Shown here: positions 1 to 13,435 of the stretch, piece after piece
Layout: each line of letters begins with the position of its first letter
Position numbering within the stretch: the stretch's first letter is position 1
From: Latrodectus hesperus
Taxonomy: Eukaryota > Arthropoda > Arachnida > Araneae > Theridiidae
Length of the DNA: 64,000 nucleotides
Direction of reading: 5' to 3'
NCBI GenBank assembly: GCA_037975125.1
Contig: CM075852.1
Span: 13,978,011-14,042,010, forward strand
Position numbers and translations under genes: made by a program
Notes under the pieces: model-generated
What the model was told of the DNA's origin: nothing
The model's input: the letters and a program-made list of their open reading frames with translations, nothing else
The model's database searches: none

Positions 1-440
1 TTCATTTTTTCTATTTGAAACTTTCTTTCTACTTTTTTCTACTTGCTTTAAATCTACACCTAGACATTGCTTTGCTTAGTTTAAAAAAATTCTGCTCAAG
101 TCGTATTATACAAATTAGGTGGATAATTTGCATTCTATGCTTAGAATATATTTTTTCCTTATTCAGTTGTAATCCATCTTTACCTACAATGTCTAACATA
201 CCAATAAAAGCAATATTCCTGTAGGAGCTCTATCACTATGGTAATTCCAGACAACCACTTATTCCTTAGCAAATGTGTTCTGACTAACAAATAGAAAAAT
301 TTATCAAATCTTTCGGTAGCGCATGATCATCTCACTTACTTACATTTTGGTAACTGGGCACATTAGAAATCTTAATACTCTTAAAACTTACTGTTCCATA
401 CTGGTTTTTCAAGAACCATTTCATTGTCAACCATTTAATT

Positions 441-494
441 AAAAAAATGTTCCTTGAGGAACGTTTTTTTACGTTCCTCAAGGAACATTTTTTT
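441..494. repeat. Perfect inverted repeat, 24-nt arms, 6-nt T spacer
   Basis: The arms are 441-464 and 471-494. The left arm starts with a run of A, then tgttccttgaggaacgt; the right arm is its exact reverse complement. The spacer is six T. Inside each arm, ttcctTGAGGAA is itself nearly palindromic. Such a perfect short-loop hairpin suggests a recent template-switch event or the core of a foldback element. Confidence 0.9.
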
Positions 495-567
495 AACACT
501 CAAGGAACTATTTTAAAACACTCAAGGAACTTATTTTTAAGCTTATTTTTAAAACACTCAAGGAACT
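495..567 (+). repeat. Short iterated motif aacactcaaggaac (3 copies)
   Basis: Three copies of aacactcaaggaact occur in about 70 bases next to the hairpin, separated by T/A-rich spacers. The same caaggaac core forms the right arm of the hairpin, so the hairpin was probably built from this local repeat. Confidence 0.75.
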
Positions 568-740
568 ACGGCAATTCCAGACGACCACTTATTTCCATGC
601 AAATATGTGCTGAAGAACAAATAGAAAAATTTATCAACTTTTTCGGTAGCATCACCCACTACGTTTTGGTAGCTGGGCACAATAGGAAACTTAACACTCT
701 GAAAACTAATTGTTTCACACTGGTCTTTCACTAACCTGAT

Positions 741-3270
<2,530 letters not shown>

Positions 3271-3655
3271 GTTGTTGGTGTTGTTACTTATGACGCTGGA
3301 ACAAGCCAAGCTTGCTTGCTGACGACTATGAGAAATTAAATCAGAAGTGTGCATCTTTCGTTTCAATCAGAGAACCACGAAGATAAAGCATGAAGATCTT
3401 TGCTCTAAGATTCCTCCGAAAGATGGCACCACCAGAGGATCCACTCCCTCCATTTTGACTTTAATCTGGAGGGGGAGGCAATTTTCTACTTGCCATTACA
3501 CCCATGGTAACTGCTCAACAACAGACTACAGGACTTTCGATTGGACAGATTTAACAAGCACGTATATCGCATTACTTGATGGGTTTTCAGCGGAGTTGGG
3601 AATCGAACTCCGCCCTTTCGGACAGAAGGCCTAACCACTAAGCCATCACGGCCTC
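3271..3655 (-). mobile_element. tRNA-derived SINE, family A, minus strand
   Basis: Read on the minus strand, the element starts near 3655 with a tRNA-like head. An A-box-like TGGCTTAGTGGTTAGG is followed by a B-box-like GAGTTCGATTCCC. The body then contains blocks also found at 27,172-27,570 (plus strand): the bases around gcagttaccatg, the gatggtaccacca-like block and the aagcacc/gttggtg-like 3' part. A third, partial copy lies at 15,421-15,575. The element is non-coding and would have depended on a LINE for mobility. I did not find a clean target duplication. Confidence 0.75.
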
Positions 3656-4229
3656 ATTTACTTAAAAAATGTAATTAAATATAATTTACCTCATTATCTC
3701 TAAGATATTATATATATATTTTTTCAAATGTGTTCTATTTCATTGGATTTTATAAGCAATTTGCATCTTTGGGTGGCTGTCCTTGAGTACCTTCTTTATA
3801 ACACATATAAGATTTCTTTCTTCTGTTTTTAGTAATAATGCAACATTATCAAACCAAGTATATGTATTCTAGTTTTTTTCTACCAAATTATTGATAATTT
3901 ATGTTCTCTTTAATAATTATTCTAAATTTAATGTGTTTTTCGATTGATTTTAATACTTTTAGTTTATAGCTATTTCATTTACTTATTATGACAGTAAAAA
4001 TTAAATTACCCAAATTTATTGCTTATTGAAATTATATGACTACCCCGATATGTCAACAATATGCTTTCTCAGAGGTGTCACTGAGGAAAATACAGCAATG
4101 GAACTTGATTTATTTTCAGAAATTGGTTAACGTCATATTTAACATGATTTGTAACCCATTTTAGAAATAATTTAAAATATTTTAAGCAGTAAGTCATATA
4201 TTTACTTTAGCAAAATTACTTACATATTC
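3656..4229. other. AT-rich intergenic DNA
   Basis: No feature seen beyond low-complexity AT tracts. Confidence 0.5.
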
Positions 4230-4455
4230 CTCCCTGGTGACTGACACAGCTTAGCGTCTAAGGTTTACGAGGCATTTGATTGCTTCCTAAAGAAATGATT
4301 GCAGGCCGTATTCACACATTGCAAAGGAGAAGGAACACCCAGATTGTCCGTTAGATCCATCTTCCAGTGTTTGACGTGGCTGGGATTGAATCGAAAACAT
4401 TTTTATTCCGAAGAATGCTGTTCTACCATTAGGCCACATTGAGCCTTAAGGAAGG
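4230..4455 (-). mobile_element. Degenerate tRNA-headed SINE, minus strand
   Basis: Near 4380-4445 the minus strand reads a glycine-tRNA-like A-box (GGCCTAATGGTAGAAC), about 35 bases before a B-box-like GATTCAATCCC. The downstream body reaches to about 4230. The following stretch, 4490-4610, contains aaaacccccaagcatccatcc, which resembles 3' parts of other SINEs here (12,640 and 27,465), so it may be a second fragment. Family membership is uncertain. Confidence 0.55.
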
Positions 4456-4609
4456 TATCTTAACAATGGATAGTGGGCAACTTAATTTAAGGGATATTTG
4501 TGCCCATCTAGTAAGTTATCTTTTTGGAGGACTTCTCATGGATAGTGGGTGGCATAAAAAAGAAAACCCCCAAGCATCCATCCAACAGCCACTTTCGATC
4601 ACGGACCTT

Positions 4610-6547
4610 TCACAATAAATAGTGCTTTCTTACCGCAGGTCACTGTTGCACTTTCTTTTATCTATTAATTTATAAGTAAAACGAAAACTGTTTTATATTG
4701 CTATAATGATTGCAATTACTTCACAAAATATTGCATATTGCATACAGAAAATATTTAATTCTTACGAAATTCTTTGTGTGTGAGAATTTTTATAAGCAAT
4801 ATAAAAGAGTAAATACTTAAAGTTTTATTGAGTTTATGAGTGTCATTTATCAAATCCTATTTTTACTTAAATATTTTTAGTTCACATAAGAAGAAAGTAG
4901 AAAATTACAAAACATTATGAAATAGCAAACATTTAATCTCAAAAGTGTATTGCCATTTTTTGTTTTGCTTATATCTTACACTCTATTTTGGTAAAACCAC
5001 TTATAATGCAAAACATCTTTATGGTAATAAAATGTAAAAATAATGTTTACAAGATAAATTAACAATGAGGAGGCCACAAGAAATACAACATAGACACCAA
5101 AAACAATAGGTCATACAGCAAAAAGAATGTTATAGCATATACTGTACAGTTCAAACACTAAAACATGCTACCTTTTGTTAGAAGAGGGAGTAAATAATTA
5201 TAAATTTGAACTAGTAAAAAATAGAGAGATATCTATTAAAAATTATAAATATATAATATATATTATTATTAATTATCAAAGTTCAAAATTTGAACGTTTC
5301 ATAAAGAATCTGTGTATAAAATAATACTATGTTATTTATAAGTATGATGTCATATAAATTAATATCTACATAGATAAGTTACATAAAGCATCTAAGTGTA
5401 ATAATAATGTAGTTTATAAATGTCAGACTTTTATAAAATAAGTGAATATACTAGCAAGATAAGAAATTGCATATCTATTATCTCTCTCTCTCTCTCTCTC
5501 TCTATTAAGGGTTGATTGTACATTTATGATAAACCTAATATTGAAAAAAAGAATAAAAATAAATTATCTGCAAATGCATATATTAAATGCATTTATGCAG
5601 ACAAAAGACAGAAAAAATTTTATGCAGACAGAAGCACTTTCCCTACATGTAAATTAAATTTTCAGACTTAAAAGGCAAAATATATGATCAATTAGAAACT
5701 TAAAACAATTATCAATGCAAAATGTATGACTAATATTTTTCTGCTTTAACGAAGTTTTATAAGCTATAATTTAGATTTGATCAGTTTAACATACTTTTAT
5801 AACTAAAAGTAAAACTTAATGAATTCCCTTCAAAATAGTATTATGCATAAAATTACAAGACAAATTAATAATTCTAAAAGAAAGAATAACTTATACTCAC
5901 AGCAAATGAGAACATTATTCAAATATTACTGTGCAAAAAAAATTTTAATAATACATAAAATTTAATCTCACATACTGCAAATATTTATACATTTTATAAA
6001 TATGTTTATATAATTTTTGGACAAGATGCGTGGTTGATGTGCGCAACAGTCCAGAACAACTCACTTATTATGTATACATCAAGCATATATATGTTGCCAC
6101 CTTAAGTAATGATAACTTTAGAAAACTCTTTCATTTACAAAAGCTTAGTTTTGTTACAATAAGTAAATATTATAAATATTTTAAAGGAAACTAAAAATAT
6201 CGTTTTAAAACAAGAAAAATTGCAATAAACAAAAATATTAATTTTTTATGAGAAACATATATTTAGCACCAAATACTTCATAAATATTCTCTAAAAAAGA
6301 TAACAGAAAGTATGGAAATGAATTGTGTAAATTACAATTCATATCAAAAAATTTTGTAATTTATCAAAAATGTTTTCATTTCTTTTTGTTCATATATATC
6401 AGACAATAGTTCATAAGCTTTCTGAATTTTAGAGAATATTTCCTCTGCTATTAGATCATTATGAATAACAGTGTACCACGAACTGGATAAATCAAGACAT
6501 CTGATTCAAATTTCTTCTCTTGGAGCAGACTCATTGAGGCCCAATAC

Positions 6548-6550
<3 letters not shown>
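4610..6550. other. AT-rich intergenic DNA with a short (TC)n tract
   Basis: The only notable item is a pure (TC)n run at 5481-5503. The rest is A/T-rich with no supported gene. Confidence 0.6.
5481..5503. repeat. (TC)n microsatellite
   Basis: An uninterrupted TC dinucleotide run, about 11 units. Confidence 0.95.

Positions 6551-6620
<70 letters not shown>
6551..6620. repeat. (AT)n microsatellite, ~70 bp
   Basis: A pure AT dinucleotide run. Confidence 0.97.
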
Positions 6621-6624
<4 letters not shown>

Positions 6625-7070
6625 TGATAATATACATATATTAAATGCATTGAATAAATATAATTTTTTATACAAGTTTTAGCAAATTTTAGCTTGAAAA
6701 GTAGATGAAACAAATCTAACATTATATAATCTGTCATTTTGTCAGAAATTTATAATTGACTGAAGACATCAAACGATCTATAACTAAATTAAAATATCCA
6801 TAACATAATACCCATACAATAAATCTAATATTTTGTTTAAATATTAACTGTCAAATCATATATTTTAGTGTTTTATAAAAAAAAGCAGTGAAACATGTAT
6901 GAAAATTTAAAAAATTAAATCAACTTTTTTCTAAAATGTTTAAAATAATAACATAAAATAATTTATGTATAAGTCAGAAATAAGCACGTAATCCCAAAAA
7001 ATGTATAAAGAATTAGTGATTTTGAAATTCAATTAAGAGTTATGGATTTAAAACAAAGGACCCTTAATTA

Positions 7071-7345
7071 GAGCCTTGGTGGCCTGTTTGGTTATGTCGT
7101 CTTATTCATTATCAGAAGGTAATGAGTTCGAATCCTGGCCAATGGAAGATCCGTCGTGTTTGATAAAGAGGCACGTTAAAACTGGTCGTGGTCGCATTGT
7201 TCTCCAAGTGAAATGATACCTCTGAGGATCTTCTTCTTGGTCTCTGCTTCAGGAAGACTCCACCCGGCTGCCTCAATCTGCTGCCCAACCCAGGGCTACA
7301 CACCAGGAAGCGTGCTGGTGTAACATAAACGGATTTAATCTTCAT
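7071..7345 (+). mobile_element. tRNA-derived SINE, family B, plus strand
   Basis: The head reads ccttggtggcctgtttggtta, then a B-box-like gagttcgaatcctgg about 35-40 bases later. The body contains ctccaagtgaaatgatacctctg, gaagactccacccggct and a tail with ctggtgtaac. The same blocks in the same order occur at 55,225-55,520 (plus) and, reverse-complemented and more diverged, at 13,225-13,435. Three copies with a shared head and body support a genuine family. Confidence 0.8.
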
Positions 7346-8714
7346 CATATCACCATAATTATCGTGTTTTCACAATATCTTGCATTTGGTATGTGCTTGG
7401 ATTAACTGTACGATCTGTCATTACTAAATAATTTTGGAAATCAACGAAAGAAAAAGAATGTAATCTTTCCAAGAAATGATATTTCGAAGAGAAGGTTAAG
7501 TTGAAATGTATAAAAACTGATAATTATTAATTTTTAAACTTGAGGAAATTTATTTTGAAACACAATTTGAATGAGAGGTAAATTTTCTTGTACGAAGCGT
7601 TTACAAAATTTGTGTCCTCCATCATTTTCAAATTAATTTTACTTTCAAAATTATCAATATAAATATTCCCCTTTATTTTGTTAAAAGTTACTTAATAACT
7701 TATATTTCCTTATCATTTTTATTTCCTTGAAAAGTTCAACTTTTACTTTAGTAACCTTTATTAAATTCGGTGTTTTACCTTTTATTTCATTGAAATATGT
7801 TTGTAAACTACTTTTTTTCTAAATAAAGAATGAAACTTTATGTCGAAGAAACAAAAGTTTTTTAAAGAATTTGTTTTCTTTAAAAATGTATTTATATGTA
7901 AAAAAGCACATCATATAATATATTCATAAATAAGAAAACAGGCATGTCATTTTTCTGCTTTTCATCTTTAAACTTTTGAAAGTATTCTAATAGAGAAAAT
8001 AGCTTTTGACAAGCACAGTAAGGGGAAAGATTTGTTGATGCCACGAACTAAAGAAAAAATTGAGATTCATCTCACGAGATTTTTTTCTTCATATTTATGT
8101 CATTATTTTAGCGAAAGTTGTTAGTCATATGGCAACAATTTGGTAAAATCTAACATTTTTTCTAAAAGTATTTTAATATGTTTTTGTTAGAAATGGGCTA
8201 AAGCATCGATATGAAATCCATATCTCCGCGTATGTTCTGCACAAATTCTATTTAAATGCATAGAATATTTCTTATTTTTCAGGAATATTCATAATTAAAT
8301 TTAGTCCATGTATCCAATTTCATGGGTACAAATTTCGATTCCTATTTTATCCGAATAACAAATGTCTTTTGCAATGAGTTGCAAAAATCTCAGAATAAAA
8401 GATAGTCTTGTATCCTATATTTTGATGTTTTATGAAAAAACTATAGAGTTATGTAATATTCATTACGATATTTTCCTATTAAATTTTATTTTAGAATTCA
8501 AATTTTGTTTTTATAAATAAAAATATTTAAATATAATATAAAAAATAAGTTAATTATTCTTAAATATCTTAATGAAATAACATGAAATATTGAAGCTACG
8601 TTCTGTGCTAGTAATGGTAACAGAAATTTGGCTTTAATTTGTCTTTTGCTTTATTATTATTTTATGTACTAGAGACACAAGTTAATTAGACTAGAAACTT
8701 CAATTAAAGCATAT
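7346..8714. other. AT-rich intergenic DNA
   Basis: No supported gene or repeat family member. Confidence 0.5.
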
Positions 8715-8805
8715 TCTGCATCAATTGCAAACATCCATTCTAGAACCTAACTACTGAAATTCGAACTAGAATTTCTGCTAACCATTCAGTTGCCAGCTCA
8801 GTAGT
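8715..8805 (-). mobile_element. SINE family E head fragment, minus strand
   Basis: The strings attcgaact and gctaaccattcagttgccagctca match the head of the family-E element at 22,920-22,985 (gattcgaacgcacgaactg, then gctaaccattcgcctgccagctca). Only the tRNA-like head is recognisable. Confidence 0.55.
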
Positions 8806-8981
8806 GACTGAAATGATGTTCACTCCATTGAATACAATTGGGTCGTCACCCAATTGTCATATAATCAGTAATGAAATATGCAAATTTCTTATTCAAGCAA
8901 TAATATTACCATCAGGCATCACGATTCTATGAATCTGTTTGCTTAAAATTGCCTCAATAATTAATAATAATAAATTTGAAA

Positions 8982-9245
8982 GGTGAAGACTGGTGACGCA
9001 GTGGTAGGGACTCGACTTTTTAAGGCACGGGTTCAATCCTTGGGAGGAACAACGTCGACTCAGCATAACTTAGCTACAATGAGTCAAAGAAAATTGATTA
9101 CCAAGCATGCTTGTGAACTAAACGCAGGGAGTTTCACGTTAGACTGACCATCTAATCGGAAGCATCTCTGGGTCCTTGGTCCAGAAATCAGATATGGGCA
9201 CTGTAGTCCTTGGCCCCATAGGAACTGTTGTTTCAGTGTTTACAT
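8982..9245 (+). mobile_element. tRNA-derived SINE (family C), plus strand
   Basis: The head tggtgacgcagtggtaggg (A-box-like) is followed by cacgggttcaatcc (B-box-like) at tRNA spacing. The non-tRNA body has tgggtccttggtccagaaat and ggccccataggaactg. I found no second clear copy in the window, so the family assignment is provisional. It abuts the dispersed ~95-bp repeat beginning at 9251. Confidence 0.6.
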
Positions 9246-9250
9246 TTGGA

Positions 9251-9345
9251 AGGTATCTTTTACGCGACAAAATCGTAAATATAGGTGTATTTACGTAAAT
9301 ATACGTACAAGGCATGTTTCTAATCTGTTAAAGGGATGAGTATTT
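9251..9345 (+). repeat. Solo copy of the ~190-bp tandem-repeat unit
   Basis: This stretch matches 19,137-19,235: tatcttttacgcgacaaaa, tcgtaaatatagg, tacgtaaata, tttctaatctgttaa and tatttttggat occur in the same order. The second site is the right end of a diverged tandem array, so the module here is an isolated copy about 10 kb away. Confidence 0.8.
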
Positions 9346-10533
9346 TTGGATAAGATAGAATATAGCTTATTTCTTGACTGAAGATTTGTTTAGTTTCTCG
9401 CTTTGAGGTCATTTTTGTATACGAGACAGATATTTTGTTTTTGTAAGCCCTTGTCAAATTAGCAATCGAATTTGTATTTGTATAGTTTTTTGGGAGTTCT
9501 GAGCCCGTAAAAGCATTCAAATCCAAAGTAAAAAAAGAACCTGAAAGGCAGTCAATAGTTCACTAAGTTGAAGAATCCAAACAATTTAACTACCAGATTG
9601 CCATCTTTTGCCTCAAATAAAATCCAAAGGAATGAACCTGTACAGCCTATCCTAAAATAAAATCCTAAGGATGAACCGATACATTGTTTTTTGACTTCGA
9701 GACACTACTAAATCATGTGGATAATATCCATTAGGGCACATTTTGCTTTTCAAAGTATTCTAGTCTCCGCTTACTTTTTCTAGTTAAATCGACCTATTAA
9801 AAACATTGCGAGTAGCCTGGATCAAAACTTTTACCCATTACTCCACGATTAAAAAGTATTACATTTACTAATATGCTTTGAAAATAATTTTGTTATTGTT
9901 ATCATTAAAAAATAACAAATATGCAAAAACAATTAAAAAATTCATTTCAATTGTATATAAGAGTTTTGGTGGGCTGTTTAATATATATATAAAATAGGAA
10001 TTTTTTACTATCTTAAATGATAGAAATGAGTTTTTAAGATTTCTGGCCTTTGTTACATGTTGTTTAATTTTCTACGCAAAAGATCAATACTTCATCGTCA
10101 TAATTCCTTTCATTTAAGAAATTTCTGTTCGATGAATCTGAATTCTTGTAGCCTATTTGAAACTAGACAAAATGCAGTTATTTAAAACTTCCTCGAAAGA
10201 AAACTAAGCATAGAGAATAGCATTCATAACTATATTAAATGGTATTTACTATCGTCCTACTCTATTGCTCATATTGTTATAGTAAATGTTTCCATTTCTA
10301 AATGAAAAAACTTCCAATAACGATTCTTTAACGATTTTAACGAGATGCATCATTTTTTAGATTTCAAATCTTTAACAATGCAGGTGATATCCTGGTGGCT
10401 ATTAAAAATGCAACACCATGAAGGACCAGAGGTATTATTTCTTTGGAAGATAACACATTATACAAAGATTAAATGATTGAAATCGCTGCCTTTTATGAAG
10501 CGTAGACAATGGTAAAATCAAAAGTCAGAGTAA
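9346..10533. other. AT-rich intergenic DNA
   Basis: Nothing recognisable apart from a small local repeat near 9610-9680 (aaataaaatccaaagga and aaataaaatcctaagga). Confidence 0.5.
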
Positions 10534-10955
10534 CTGCCACACACTTCGGCCTTGGATTTATGATTACGGTTGAAGCAGCAGCTAGATATTGTCAAAACGT
10601 ATCTGGTATTGAAGAAGATACTGTATCCCAAGTCAGTCCTTGTGCAAACACAGACCACATGCACCTGTGTTATCCGTAATATGGATATGCTTAGATGATG
10701 TTAACACCAGTATTTAGTGCAGCTTCTTTTCTCGGCTATAACCGCTGCTACACACTTCGGCCGTAGATGTAATATTGGGGTATGGCAGTCCATATAGCTT
10801 GCACATATTGCCAAAGTCCACCTGGTTTTGCAGAGGGAGCCAGTCTTTGTGCAAGCATAGATGACACGGACCTACAATACTCGTAATGTGGACATGCACT
10901 GAAATGTTAACGATGTACATATCTCAAATGCATGATGTCAATGCCGCTTGTTTTG
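10534..10955 (+). repeat. Imperfect 211-bp tandem duplication, 2 units
   Basis: The anchor ctgccacacacttcggcc at 10,534 recurs as ctgctacacacttcggcc at 10,745. Each is followed in the same order by a gtcagtccttgtgcaa/gccagtctttgtgcaa block, an acctgtgtta/acctacaata block and cgtaatatggatatgc/cgtaatgtggacatgc. The DNA is less AT-rich than its surroundings. Stops interrupt both copies in the frames I checked, so it is probably a transposon-derived or non-coding segment; I do not recognise the family. Confidence 0.8.
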
Positions 10956-12154
10956 CAGGCTTCCTTTCAGGTACCACATCCTGGCTGGTCGGAGTGATTT
11001 ATCTTTTTTGTGTGACAGCCATTTTTTTCAATATCTTCACTAATCGATCACGATAAATAAAATTGAGGGATTAGAAAAGGAAATCCTTATGTATTTTTAA
11101 ATCCCGGTTCTTTATATTTTTATTATAACGTCTTTCCTCCTTTTTAATTACATTTAAGAAAATTTAATTGCATAATATGAAAACTCAAATAGTTAAAGTG
11201 ATTGTCGGAGATAGGTCAGCGTCAGAAATGTGGTGAATTGCAATAACTAAGCACATTAAAAGTAGTATTTAAAACTCTCAACGGTGTGATACGAAGGAAG
11301 TATACCAGCTCTGGTATCGACTTCATCACGGTAACGATGTTAAATGTGCTAAATTTTATTTGCAACAGCTCTTTCGAATGCAAATAAAATTTAGGTTATC
11401 AGCCAAACTACAGTTGCATCATTTTATTTATCCCTAAAACATTCAATGCAACAAAAATTTCTTTATTAAAAATAAAATTCAAAAATAAAAAATTACCCAT
11501 TTTGTTAAAGGATCGAACGATGAATAAAAAAAAATAGCATCGAAATATTTATCGATAACTTGATAACCAACCCAGTCGTTATCGTGGGGACAAAGGATGA
11601 TAAATATTCTAAATTTTTTCTATGGTATAGTTGGGATTTAGGAAGAGGACAGTGAAAGTTCGGATGTCACATGGTTGGTTTTGAAATGAATTGAGTGCTT
11701 TCCCCGTGTTCTAGAGAAACAATACTAATGAAGTTATCAATGGAGAGCATAACCATCAGTGTTTGAATTTACAAATATATTTTGTCTTTGTTCAAATACT
11801 AGATAAATTAAATAAATCGATCCATCATCAAATATTTTGATATTGTTTGAAAGCTATTCTTTATATAAATCTGAGTTTTTTAAAATTTCCAATTAATGTG
11901 AACATTTCCATAATTAACGTGTTAATAAAAATAAATTTTCAGTATAAGTTAGATGCGTAAAAATAAATGAATTTGAATCTGATTAAATTCTATCCAAAAT
12001 GCATTTAATTCACAAGTAAAATAAGAAATCACTTTAATCCAAAATGAAAAACTGTTACACACATGGAAATCTTAACATTCGCCTGATGAAAATTCATGAC
12101 CAAAAGGTAGCGATGCCTGTACCAACCGAAGGTCATCATCCTGTACACGTTCCT
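10956..12154. other. AT-rich intergenic DNA with one hairpin
   Basis: It contains the 16-bp-arm inverted repeat listed separately (11,349-11,394). No gene seen. Confidence 0.5.
11349..11394. repeat. Perfect inverted repeat, 16-nt arms, 14-nt spacer
   Basis: The arm ctaaattttatttgca (11,349-11,364) is the exact reverse complement of tgcaaataaaatttag (11,379-11,394). Confidence 0.9.
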
Positions 12155-12440
12155 TCCCTCGTGTGGCCGAGCTGACAGTTAAGCGGTTTGTGCTTTGGTT
12201 TAACTGCTTATGGATTCAAATCCCACCTGTCTTGAATTGTTTGGAATCCATTTTAAGCTATTGGTTCCGATCTGATTAGCTCTTGTGTGCCGAAAGTGAG
12301 CGTTCAGCCGTGAGCATACCTACCCATTTAGTAGTATGGTTGGGCACAGAGAGGAAGGAAGTACCTCAGGTGTCAACATCGTTACTTAATCCTGGTTCAA
12401 AGGCTGTGGAATCGCAACTGGCAAAAATAAGCTGCCGAAA
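12155..12440 (+). mobile_element. tRNA-derived SINE, family E, plus strand
   Basis: The head tggccgagctgacagttaag leads to a B-box-like ggattcaaatcccacc. The body gtttggaatccattttaa, then ggttccgatctgattagct, then cttgtgtgccgaaagtgagcg, is shared with copies at 16,125, 22,805 (minus), 26,285 and 60,150. The 3' part has bases not seen in the other copies. An 85-codon open frame across it is accidental. Confidence 0.75.
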
Positions 12441-12589
12441 ACGCCTCTCAATAAAGAGATTTTGTTCATGTAATTATATTACAAAGAAGTGGAACTTCGG
12501 TTCAGTCATTTATAATAGCATACGTCTCAATCATAGATGATTTCTTTTGTCACATGACGTTGTGGACTGCCTGTTAGACGAAGGCTGTT

Positions 12590-12792
12590 GTAACACCAAC
12601 TACGTGATTCTTATAAATAACAAGGAAGGAAACCCGAAAACTCCCCAAGCGCATACATCAACAAACTTGCATGCTGAAGTCAGAAACGAATCATACACCT
12701 TTTGTTGTTCAACGGAAGCTAGACTCGAACCCAAGACCTTTTGCCTTAAAGAGTGGGGCCTTACCACTAGACCAAGGATCACCCTTAGATGA
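12590..12792 (-). mobile_element. tRNA-derived SINE, minus strand
   Basis: On the minus strand from 12,792 it reads GATCCTTGGTCTAGTGGTAA (strong A-box) and then GTCTTGGGTTCGAGTC (strong B-box). The head is very close to a real tRNA, but the acceptor ends do not pair, so this is a SINE and not a tRNA gene. The 3' part holds aaaactccccaagcgcatac, resembling blocks at 4,560 and 27,465. Confidence 0.7.
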
Positions 12793-13224
12793 TTTTTTGC
12801 AAGAATCACCAAAGAATGGTTGCATGTCTACAAGTGCACTCTTTCTACGAACAATAGTTTTCATGCCATTTCGCAAACATTACAACCTGAATTTAAAGCA
12901 GTGATCTCTTTAATTGAGAGAAATTCAGCATGATGAGTCGTTGTACTTGGATGTGACTCTAATCCTAAAAATGCAATCCAATGGATTGTGATAAGGGATT
13001 ACGGCATGTAAAAAGTGTCAATGCGTAAATTTAAAATTCGTGGCCAATTTCATGTATCTATTAAGTAAAACGGTGACGTTACTCCAAGTGATTTTGAAAT
13101 GAATACCAAAAAATATTACATATTCTTTTGATACTTTGTGTTACAGAATGATGCATTTCAAATATTAAATTTAATTAACAATTTTAAATTTTCACTTCGG
13201 TTTTATTTAATAACTGAAGCCGGG

Positions 13225-13435
13225 GATAACTGAAGGGAGCCTTCGGGATTGTAAAGCAAGGATCAGCAGACCACCCCCAGAGGTATCATTTCACTAGGAT
13301 GACATTGCAACCACGCCAAGTTTCAATGTGCCTCAGCTGCCTTTAGCGACGCATCTTCGGTTCAACTGAGATATGAACTCATTACCTTCCTATAATGAGA
13401 ACCTAAAGGACATGACAACGCTCGGAGCCACCCAA
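13225..13435 (-). mobile_element. SINE family B copy, minus strand
   Basis: The reverse complement carries the family B order: the ggtggct head, gagttcatatctcagtt (decayed B-box region), tggcgtggttgcaatgtcatcc, agtgaaatgatacctctggg, ending near the ggctccctt region. It is more diverged than the copies at 7,071 and 55,225. Confidence 0.65.

Larger units (their letters stand above)
240..740. repeat. Degenerate direct repeat (240-430 and 569-740)
   Basis: Two stretches match in the same order with small indels. Both contain aattccagac, ccacttatt, caaatagaaaaatttatca, tttcggtagc, tttggtagctgggcaca (one base different) and a related end with ctggt and ttca. The copies lie about 330 bases apart and enclose the hairpin at 441-494 and a short iteration at 495-567. 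This looks like an old segmental duplication, or two copies of an unidentified dispersed repeat. No protein motif is visible in either copy. Confidence 0.75.

Noticed and set aside
7112..7348. 78-codon minus-strand frame
   Set aside because: It lies wholly inside a family B SINE on the other strand and has no protein family features.
12700..12792. Possible tRNA gene on the minus strand with good A and B boxes
   Set aside because: The 5' and 3' acceptor bases do not pair and a SINE body follows, so it is a SINE head.
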